64,000 nt of DNA from Spisula solida. Taxonomy: Eukaryota; Mollusca; Bivalvia; Venerida; Mactridae. Positions 9,823 to 16,540 of the stretch are shown piece by piece. The stretch lies in NCBI GenBank assembly GCA_947247005.1, contig OX365948.1:34600601-34664600 (forward strand). The letters run 5' to 3'. The notes under the pieces are model-generated. The model was not told where the DNA came from. It made no database searches and was given only the letters and a program-made list of their open reading frames with translations. Each line of letters starts with the position of its first letter. Positions within the stretch are counted from its first letter, which is position 1. Both the position numbers and the translations under genes were made by a program.

Positions 9823-10578
9823 TCAGAAATAATCTCTTAAGCTGTCAAGTTTTTTTACGGCGAAGTAAGGTACATGAAAATCAAACCGTGGAAGCATAGG
9901 TTCGGCCAAATGTTTGTCATCTTCTAAATATATTATAGTAAAGTTAAGTGCTGGATAAGTTGGTCGTACGTACATATCTCTTCTCAGAAGGCAGATTGTA
10001 ATGTCGTATTTGTCTTTAGGAATATACCTGTCGTTTTTGCATAGAGCTTCGACTGTCATTAAAAGGATATGATGATTTGGTATTTCTTCGTACATGTTTT
10101 TCAAATTAACGATTAAGTCTGATTTTGCGTACGCATTGGGAGACGTCGAAGCAGATATTAAGCGAAATAACTTGAGTGGATCAATATCAACGTAGTCATT
10201 TATAAACACTATACAAATCTTGTTCTCTGTACCAGCTAATGATTGCTGCGTTTCGTAATTGATAACGATGTCATAATTTCCAAGACATTTTGGTATCATT
10301 TTTATCTCGTAGTTTTCGAATGCACAACGTAACGACTCTGGATTTTCTTTGCCGATAAGAGTTTGTAAAATTTGAGTTGGATCATTCGCATTCAATAAAT
10401 TCATCATGCTTGAACTGATGTCGGTATTTTTCAGTCGCTTCAATAAATAAAACATGAAAAGATTTTGACTTTTTAAGAAAACAATGACTAGTTTATTCAA
10501 CCTACATATTAACACATCGTCATTACAATAGAGATTGTCTCCCAAATGATAGAGATCTGAAAACAACTGAGATGGCAT
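9823..10578 (-). CDS. Unknown 251-aa protein
   Basis: The frame extends to a TTG at 10614; the first ATG, at 10578, starts MPSQLFSDLYH and is the preferred start. The product alternates hydrophobic strands and helices with no recognised active site. It sits directly downstream of the protease-scaffold gene (stop at 10633) on the same strand, so it may belong to the capsid assembly unit, but this is only positional. Confidence 0.65.
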   Translation of the reverse strand: MPSQLFSDLYHLGDNLYCNDDVLICRLNKLVIVFLKSQNLFMFYLLKRLKNTDISSSMMNLLNANDPTQILQTLIGKENPESLRCAFENYEIKMIPKCLGNYDIVINYETQQSLAGTENKICIVFINDYVDIDPLKLFRLISASTSPNAYAKSDLIVNLKNMYEEIPNHHILLMTVEALCKNDRYIPKDKYDITICLLRRDMYVRPTYPALNFTIIYLEDDKHLAEPMLPRFDFHVPYFAVKKLDSLRDYF

Positions 10579-10632
10579 ATTTGCTAACCTGTCTATTGCA
10601 GGATAGAAAGACAATATATCGATAAATGTATG

Positions 10633-12048
10633 TTAATATTTTTTTTTCACCACAAACGTATTTTCCAAAAAATATTTAAACAACTCGTTTACACGACTCT
10701 CGCCTTCATCAATGTCTAATCCAGCTTCAATCAGATTAGATGCTGTTGCTTTCGACTGAGGTATCGATGGAGAAGGATTCACTTCAATCGGTTGATTCTG
10801 TCCCGCCTCTTCACGAATGTTAGAATCTATTGGCGTTTGTTGAACATTTTGATCATTTTGATGCTTAACACATTGTGCGACAGTTGACGGAGGTACAACA
10901 TGTTGTGTCGTTGGTAATGTATGATGATTCACTTGCGATTGACCAGGTTGAACATTGGAACCGTTTGGTTGATAAGATTCTTGCATTGGTTGATTTACAG
11001 AATTGTACATATATGGTTGATACATAGATGGTGGTAACTGAGGTTGAAAACCGTAGTTGGGATAAAATCCATTTTGTTGAGAGTTTTGTTGTTTCATAAA
11101 GTCCTGAAACATCTTTTGAGTATTCTTGAATTCCGTTTGCATTTGTTGTAAATCTGTTTTTAAAGCATTAACGTCAGGTTGTGTCTCTGTGCTTGACAAT
11201 GTTTCAACCGCGTTTGTTATAGGTTTTTCACTTGTTCGCAAATATTTGGCAGTAGATGAATGACTATCATCGTCAAGTTTACGTTTCTGACCACTGCTGT
11301 TTTGAAATACTGAAGCTAGATTACCAATAGCACTCAGAGCATTCCTAAACGCATCGTTATTCCAATCTTGATTCATGGTTAATGGTTGTTGATCAGATTT
11401 ATGTTCATTTGTATCTTTAATACTTTTTTTTCCTGATATATCCATACTAGCACAAATAAAATCAATGTCACTCTGTTTACACAAAATAGCATCTTCTAAC
11501 AATTTTTCCTTTCTTTCGTTGCCAAATTTCAATGCTTGACGAGTATAGCAAACTAACAGAATATAGAAATCTTCTACCTTATTATTGTACTTCATAGGTC
11601 GACATGTTTGATCAATCTTATAGTCTATCAATGTACCTCTACGAGCACCGAGATCGACCAATGCAACATGTTTAATCGACAACGTATTCTTGTGATGTGC
11701 TAGACTAAAACATGGAAACCACGATTTCATGTAGAGAAACGATGATGATTTTGCTTTTGTGAAGTAATTAATAAATGTTTCACTCAACTTTTGTTGTGCT
11801 TCTAGAAAAGCAACGTTGTCAATTATACCAACACAATACAAGCCTCTGTTATCAATGTGTAGTTTGCTTACACGACCAATCGTTAGATCTACGCTGTAGT
11901 CTATATGAGATATAACAAGAGGGATGTTAGTAGAAACATTTTTTTTAATAAGCTCTTTTGCCAAACATCTAGTCAATTGGTATTTCGGTCCTGACTCCTT
12001 CACGTCAAAGAAAGCTAGATATCCACTGACTTCTATACATTCATGCAT
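10633..12048 (-). CDS. Capsid maturation protease fused to scaffold protein (assemblin type)
   Basis: The 471-aa product has the herpesvirus protease-scaffold layout. The N-terminal protease (about 1-150) shows a His in SHIDYS (H48), a likely nucleophile Ser in CFSLA (S115) and a second His just before VALVDLGARRGTL (H127); the GARRGTL block is a hallmark of family S21. In this family a Ser-His-His triad cuts the scaffold and itself during capsid maturation in the nucleus. Residues about 250-440 form a Gln/Pro/Asn-rich scaffold with a basic KRKLDDD signal near 255. A small-residue stretch KATAS near residue 430 could be the C-terminal maturation site. Start: ATG 12048, overlapping the exonuclease gene by 16 nt. 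The internal autocleavage site was not located. Confidence 0.85.
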   Translation of the reverse strand: MHECIEVSGYLAFFDVKESGPKYQLTRCLAKELIKKNVSTNIPLVISHIDYSVDLTIGRVSKLHIDNRGLYCVGIIDNVAFLEAQQKLSETFINYFTKAKSSSFLYMKSWFPCFSLAHHKNTLSIKHVALVDLGARRGTLIDYKIDQTCRPMKYNNKVEDFYILLVCYTRQALKFGNERKEKLLEDAILCKQSDIDFICASMDISGKKSIKDTNEHKSDQQPLTMNQDWNNDAFRNALSAIGNLASVFQNSSGQKRKLDDDSHSSTAKYLRTSEKPITNAVETLSSTETQPDVNALKTDLQQMQTEFKNTQKMFQDFMKQQNSQQNGFYPNYGFQPQLPPSMYQPYMYNSVNQPMQESYQPNGSNVQPGQSQVNHHTLPTTQHVVPPSTVAQCVKHQNDQNVQQTPIDSNIREEAGQNQPIEVNPSPSIPQSKATASNLIEAGLDIDEGESRVNELFKYFLENTFVVKKKY

Positions 12049-13160
12049 AATTTACTGTAATCGGCATAAAACTTTCCACATATGAAATTCGAACAATGTT
12101 CTAATATATTTTTCGTCACACTAAAATCAAATCGTACATACCACTCTAAAGTCGACTTATCTTCTCTATTTAGGTAAAGATATATCGCTGATACATGAAC
12201 GACATCCCTATCACGATTATGATCATAAAACATTAAGCATTGTCCGAGCAACTGTTTTCCACGACTCGAAGTCAACATATTTATGAATAGTTTGTTCATC
12301 ATATCTGACAACTTGAAGTTACACGTCTTCTCAGTAGAAAAATCATATATTGAAATATGACATGTTTCCTGGTAGCTGTTAACCATATGCTTCACCAAAT
12401 GAGTGGGCAACCAATTTACTTTTGACTTTTTATTTGTTTGGTATACAAGTGGTAACTTTTCACCAACACCAAGCAAAACATGTCTGTACTTTATCGCAGA
12501 TTCAAGCAACTTGATTAAATCACTCTCGGTTGGTTGATGTGAATTTATTTCAAAATCTGCTGGCGTAAGTGTTGTTTTCACTTCAACTATCCTTGTTGCA
12601 AATTTTAGTGATGAATAGAGCGTCGGTAATCGTCCTTGTATGTCAACGTGTTTGAAACATAAGAAATCCGGTGTTGCGCCGAAACACGGTACATTTTGTA
12701 GAACTAGTTTTCCGCATGGCGAGTACAAGTATTCTGTATCGTTATCGTTCAGATACTTGCAAAGTTTTTCTTCTCCCAATATTCCGTATTGAATAGGAAT
12801 ATATGTGTCTAAAATGTTAGAACTAAGTTTCAGGTTTGGTATTTCAATATCTGATGTCCAATGTTTGTTTCGTAGAAATTCCAGAGTGAAGATGTGTAAA
12901 GATTTACTTCGACTGTTAATAAAATCAATGATATTTTCACTCCCGTACATATGAGATTTGCAAGCTAACCAAAACGGTTTATTGAGCTGTGTTTCGGAGT
13001 AAAATGCTCTGGTAAAGTCATCAATGGTTAAGCATCTATCAAATACACCAGTTTCACACAATTCACTACATGTTTCTTTGATTTCTGAAAACAATTGATT
13101 CTTCAAATATTCGAAGCTACTGACTTCAAACTTTTCCAACAGATACATTGAGAGGTCCAT
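12033..13160 (-). CDS. Alkaline-nuclease-like PD-(D/E)XK exonuclease
   Basis: The 375-aa protein carries the order of motifs expected for the UL12/lambda-exonuclease-like nucleases: YGILGEE with Glu at 130-131, GATPDFL with Asp at 165, and IVEVKTT with E193-x-K195. These residues would bind the metal and catalyse 5'-3' degradation of DNA ends. In herpesviruses this enzyme processes replication intermediates and supports recombination with the ssDNA-binding protein. At 375 aa it is shorter than vertebrate herpesvirus homologues and lacks a long N-terminal extension. The start is ATG 13160; the 3' end overlaps the protease-scaffold gene by 16 nt. The assignment rests on motif reading only. Confidence 0.75.
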   Translation of the reverse strand: MDLSMYLLEKFEVSSFEYLKNQLFSEIKETCSELCETGVFDRCLTIDDFTRAFYSETQLNKPFWLACKSHMYGSENIIDFINSRSKSLHIFTLEFLRNKHWTSDIEIPNLKLSSNILDTYIPIQYGILGEEKLCKYLNDNDTEYLYSPCGKLVLQNVPCFGATPDFLCFKHVDIQGRLPTLYSSLKFATRIVEVKTTLTPADFEINSHQPTESDLIKLLESAIKYRHVLLGVGEKLPLVYQTNKKSKVNWLPTHLVKHMVNSYQETCHISIYDFSTEKTCNFKLSDMMNKLFINMLTSSRGKQLLGQCLMFYDHNRDRDVVHVSAIYLYLNREDKSTLEWYVRFDFSVTKNILEHCSNFICGKFYADYSKLCMNV

Positions 13161-13272
13161 GACTGAATGAAGTACGTACTGGCGATAATTTGCTATTTTA
13201 ACTCATTCCACCCGCATGACGCATTTTGTCGCATAAATCGGCAGGCGCATATTCAAAATTGTATTTTAAAAG

Positions 13273-13281
13273 TATATATAA
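13273..13281 (+). promoter_or_regulatory. TATA box for the Fanzor-like gene
   Basis: TATATATAA lies 57 nt upstream of the ATG at 13338, in the 177-bp gap between the divergent exonuclease and Fanzor-like genes. The segment just before it (about 13205-13250) is visibly richer in G and C than the rest of the gap. Confidence 0.5.
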
Positions 13282-13337
13282 TACATTAATTTTACTATAA
13301 TAAAATCAACGATTTCTTATACGCTCAATCATTCACA

Positions 13338-14771
13338 ATGAAGAGACAACGGGAAGACATACAATTATGGGATGCTGCATTTGTCAATGGAACTGGCACA
13401 CTGAAATCTTGGGTTGACAAAGTACAATTTTTTGAATACAGTTGTGACACATCATCAGACAAAACGTATTTCTCAGATTTAGATCCTAGATCGAAATTGG
13501 CAAAGCAAGAAGAAAAAGTTATGACTACATTTGCTGTTGGTATACGACCGACTTCAAAACAAAAACGAGTTTTGAACCAAATGTTGAAAGTCAGTAATTA
13601 CGCTTACAATTGGTGTAACTATCTTGTGAAAGAGAAAAACTTCAAACCTAAACAGTATGATTTACAAAAAATAGTGACAAAAACGAATGCAGACAGTGTA
13701 CCAAATGAGTATAGGCTTCCACATGATAACTGGTACTTTGAAAATGCAATGTCCACTATCAAGTTAACTGCTTGCAAGAACTTTTGTACAATGTATAAAT
13801 CAGCTCGATCTAACCAAAAGAAAAACAAGGTTACTCTGAGAGACAAAGACACGACTACGCTACAATCTGGTTCATTTGAAGTACAACGATTGTTCGTGCG
13901 ATTTTTGACTGAGAAAGACATCACAAATGAAAGAGTCAGACAGTCAAGAATTTCCCTTATACCTCATAGTTTCTCACAAAGCAAGAAAGATTGGACAGAA
14001 CGATTTCTACGGCTCAACAAAAATGTTAGTAAACTTCCACCACTGAGTCATGATATGAAAGTATGTAAGCGACCAAATGGTAAATTTGTATTGAATATTC
14101 CTTGTGATCCTATGTATACAAGGCAACAACAAGAAGATACGTCCGACTCAATATGTTCGATTGACCCAGGGGGCAGAACATTTGCGACAGCGTATGATCC
14201 AAGCAATCTGCGAGTTTTTCAAGTTGGCACTAAGGAAGAAAAAGAGAAAAACATACGAAAGTTTCACAACACAATTGACGAAATTCACTCACAATTGACT
14301 AAAGCGCAAAAGCAAAAACAGTTACAGGCAGCTGCAGATCGTACCAGACAGTTGAGAAAGGTTCATCATAAACTAAAAACGTATGTTCAGGACATTCATT
14401 TGAAACTGAGCTCTTTTCTTGTAAAACACTACAAACTGATTGTACTAGGGAAAATTAATGTTGCGTCTATCGTAAGGAAAGACAGACCTAACCATCTTTC
14501 AAAACGAGCTAACCGAGATTTACTTTGTTGGCAACACTATCAGTTTCGACAGAGATTGCATCACCGAGCTCTTTTGACAAACTCAGAAGTAATTGTACAA
14601 GATGAAGCATACACATCAATGACATGTGGCAAATGTGGAACAAGAAATAAGACATTGGGTGGTGCTGAAACGTTTAATTGCAATTCATGCAATTATCAAA
14701 CTCATCGGGACGTCAATGGTGCTAGAAACATACTATTGAAATACTTGCAACACTTTCCATTTTCATGTTAG
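13338..14771 (+). CDS. Fanzor/TnpB-like RNA-guided nuclease homologue
   Basis: The 477-aa protein has a basic N-terminus (KRQR, possible nuclear signal), a helical N-terminal half beginning with the TnpB/Fanzor-like PTSKQKRVL...YNWC pattern (about 71-93), and a C-terminal split RuvC nuclease. RuvC-I is SIDPGGRTFA with D276. The RuvC-II strand reads VLGKINVASIV (about 369-379) and lacks the usual Glu, but an alternative Glu, E423, sits in DEAYTSMTC; this rearranged site is known from Fanzor proteins. A four-Cys zinc finger (C430, C433, C448, C451) and RuvC-III HRDVNGARNI with D458 follow. All acidic residues needed for cleavage therefore seem present. Such proteins are RNA-guided DNA nucleases carried by transposable elements and some large DNA viruses. 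No partner recombinase is in the window. A structured element follows the stop (14791-14852). Confidence 0.88.
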   Translation: MKRQREDIQLWDAAFVNGTGTLKSWVDKVQFFEYSCDTSSDKTYFSDLDPRSKLAKQEEKVMTTFAVGIRPTSKQKRVLNQMLKVSNYAYNWCNYLVKEKNFKPKQYDLQKIVTKTNADSVPNEYRLPHDNWYFENAMSTIKLTACKNFCTMYKSARSNQKKNKVTLRDKDTTTLQSGSFEVQRLFVRFLTEKDITNERVRQSRISLIPHSFSQSKKDWTERFLRLNKNVSKLPPLSHDMKVCKRPNGKFVLNIPCDPMYTRQQQEDTSDSICSIDPGGRTFATAYDPSNLRVFQVGTKEEKEKNIRKFHNTIDEIHSQLTKAQKQKQLQAAADRTRQLRKVHHKLKTYVQDIHLKLSSFLVKHYKLIVLGKINVASIVRKDRPNHLSKRANRDLLCWQHYQFRQRLHHRALLTNSEVIVQDEAYTSMTCGKCGTRNKTLGGAETFNCNSCNYQTHRDVNGARNILLKYLQHFPFSC

Positions 14772-14790
14772 ACACTCAAAGTTTAGGCTT

Positions 14791-14860
14791 GACTCGGCCT
14801 GCTTCGAGTATGTTTTGCACATGCTCCTACTGGGGCTATAATATACTCGGAGTTAATGAG
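14791..14860 (+). ncRNA. Candidate guide-RNA (fRNA/omegaRNA-like) scaffold downstream of the Fanzor-like gene
   Basis: Twenty nucleotides after the stop codon begins a GC-richer segment that folds well by eye. An outer stem pairs 14802-14814 with 14840-14852 (13 pairs including two G-U), and an inner hairpin pairs GCTCC (14823-14827) with GGGGC (14832-14836) around a four-base loop. TnpB and Fanzor guide RNAs are typically encoded at and just beyond the 3' end of the nuclease gene, so position and structure both fit. Alternative view: it is simply a transcription end structure, or ATAATATA (14838-14845) within it serves as promoter of the next gene at 14919. Confidence 0.45.
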
Positions 14861-14918
14861 TTAAGCGAAAAAATAATATTCTGGGTCATTTGGTCTTAGA
14901 CATCGTACCAGTGCAGTC

Positions 14919-15338
14919 ATGATTTTTTGTTGTAACTACATTCTCGTCGCATTGTACAACGCATTCGTCGAGTATGATGAAACAGAACACAATAATCTTG
15001 TGGATAGAGTGATATGTATTTTCGAGTATGTCTTGGAGAATTGCAGTTCAAACTTGCTTACTGCGGAAGATTTGATAGCTTTGCGAGAAGACTCATCAGC
15101 GTTAGAGCAACTTTTTGGGATGTTGTTAGCTGACGGTACATCATGGGATAAAATCACCATTGGGTTTGCATGGTTCATACAATTGTCCAAATCTAACACG
15201 GAATGCAGTTTGAGAAACATGGAAGTGATGAAAAGAATAATCGATGAACATAAAATTGACAGTTGGATAGAGAACAGAAATGAACATTGGAACGACCTGA
15301 TAACTACTGGCAAAAATGTGTACGGCTGGAAATTTTGA
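14919..15338 (+). CDS. Bcl-2-like apoptosis regulator
   Basis: The 139-aa protein shows the two signature Bcl-2 homology regions. BH1 is FGMLLADGTSWDKITIGFAW (residues about 66-85), corresponding to the family pattern of an acidic-Gly pair, Trp and a basic residue before a hydrophobic helix. BH2 is SWIENRNEHWNDLI (about 115-128). The N-terminal helices are compatible with the fold. No C-terminal membrane anchor is present; the protein ends ten residues after BH2. Family members control mitochondrial outer membrane permeability, and viral copies usually block apoptosis, but pro- or anti-apoptotic action cannot be read here. A polyadenylation-type AATAAA is at 15360-15365, 22 nt after the stop. 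Confidence 0.75.
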   Translation: MIFCCNYILVALYNAFVEYDETEHNNLVDRVICIFEYVLENCSSNLLTAEDLIALREDSSALEQLFGMLLADGTSWDKITIGFAWFIQLSKSNTECSLRNMEVMKRIIDEHKIDSWIENRNEHWNDLITTGKNVYGWKF

Positions 15339-15359
15339 TGTAAATTGTTATTTGAACAA

Positions 15360-15365
15360 AATAAA
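15360..15365 (+). terminator. Polyadenylation signal after the Bcl-2-like gene
   Basis: AATAAA lies 22 nt beyond the stop at 15338 and upstream of the next gene at 15384. Similar signals follow the genes ending at 28414 (28438-28443) and 56465 (56479-56484). Confidence 0.5.
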
Positions 15366-15383
15366 TGTGTCTAACCCGTAGAT

Positions 15384-16052
15384 ATGCATTTGTACTATTA
15401 TTTCCTTGTCCCCATCAAGGACAAATATATTGATATTATATCAGATCCATCATTGACAAGTATTCGAATGAATAAGAGTTATTTCAATTCGTTATTGGAA
15501 TACACTAGTAATCCTGATGAATGCAGTTATTTCGCTTTCACAGGTATCGATAACGTATGCAAATCCTTTGACACCAACAAATTACAAACGCACACATCAA
15601 TCGAAAAGATTCACGATAAAAATGATTACATGTATACCATTTTAAAATCATTGACATTTGAGTCAACAAGTGTAGATAAATATTTAGCTATTGCGACAGA
15701 ATATCCTTTAGTCGTAGTAAAACCTGAAAAGAAGAAACTGTACATCTATCAAGCTAAGAGTTGCTCAGATGTTTTCAATAACTGTATATTACATTTCTAT
15801 CAATTTCTGAAGCTTACTAAACCAACCAATGAGTTCAAGACACTATCATCACTGCTCAAGTGTATGGAGAACAAATATGTTTTAGGAGTTGAAACGTCTG
15901 CACGATTTGCCTTATGCTGTATAAATAACATTGTTGTTGAGAATCCAAGCAGAAAAATATTTGTATTAAAACACAAATGTAAACGGCCGTTACAAGTCAC
16001 AGCGAAATTCGACTGCTGTTTAAACGAAGCCGTTACTAGATTGTTAACATGA
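15384..16052 (+). CDS. Unknown 222-aa protein
   Basis: This is a plus-strand frame from the ATG at 15384. Mixed alpha/beta sequence with about nine Cys, including a CC pair near residues 177-178 and another near 211-212; no classic zinc-finger spacing. The stop TGA overlaps the ATG of the next gene (16049) in an ATGA arrangement, so the two are probably expressed from one transcript. They lie between a Bcl-2-like gene and a kinase gene in a co-directional block, which suggests host-interaction roles, but nothing in the sequence proves it. Confidence 0.65.
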   Translation: MHLYYYFLVPIKDKYIDIISDPSLTSIRMNKSYFNSLLEYTSNPDECSYFAFTGIDNVCKSFDTNKLQTHTSIEKIHDKNDYMYTILKSLTFESTSVDKYLAIATEYPLVVVKPEKKKLYIYQAKSCSDVFNNCILHFYQFLKLTKPTNEFKTLSSLLKCMENKYVLGVETSARFALCCINNIVVENPSRKIFVLKHKCKRPLQVTAKFDCCLNEAVTRLLT

Positions 16053-16480
16053 TTTGTTACGTGTATTCTTATGTTGAGAATGTGTATTATATCGAGCATT
16101 TAGAAGAAGTAATTAGACATTTCCCTGAGTACAATATATACTATTGTATTGGTAAAGACGCAAATACATCTAAAACTGAGATATGCGCTACTGACGACAC
16201 ATCTTCAGCTGTATTCATTCGTTCCTACAAATTTACTTCGGGCTATCAAAAAATTCCTGATACCTTTTATTGGGTTAACAAACGATTTAACGCAACATCA
16301 TATGGAGATATAATGATCGCGATAGATAGTAAAATGGGACATGATGAGACAAATAACATTTTACGGAGTCTTCGGCCACCACCAACTATGGTTTTGGACG
16401 AAACAAATGTCACTGTGAAATACAACGTAATCAAACACTATGCAAGTAACATTAACAGAGCTCGAGTAATATTGAAGTAG
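16049..16480 (+). CDS. Unknown 143-aa protein
   Basis: The ATG at 16049 overlaps the preceding stop (ATGA). The product starts with a Tyr-rich segment and carries a PPP motif near residues 111-113. No domain is recognised. The pairing with the 222-aa gene suggests translational coupling or reinitiation, and the two products might act together. Confidence 0.6.
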   Translation: MICYVYSYVENVYYIEHLEEVIRHFPEYNIYYCIGKDANTSKTEICATDDTSSAVFIRSYKFTSGYQKIPDTFYWVNKRFNATSYGDIMIAIDSKMGHDETNNILRSLRPPPTMVLDETNVTVKYNVIKHYASNINRARVILK

Positions 16481-16540
16481 CTCAGGAAATATATATTTGA
16501 TGACATTTTATCGCAATACGAAAATACCGTCTGATACGAA

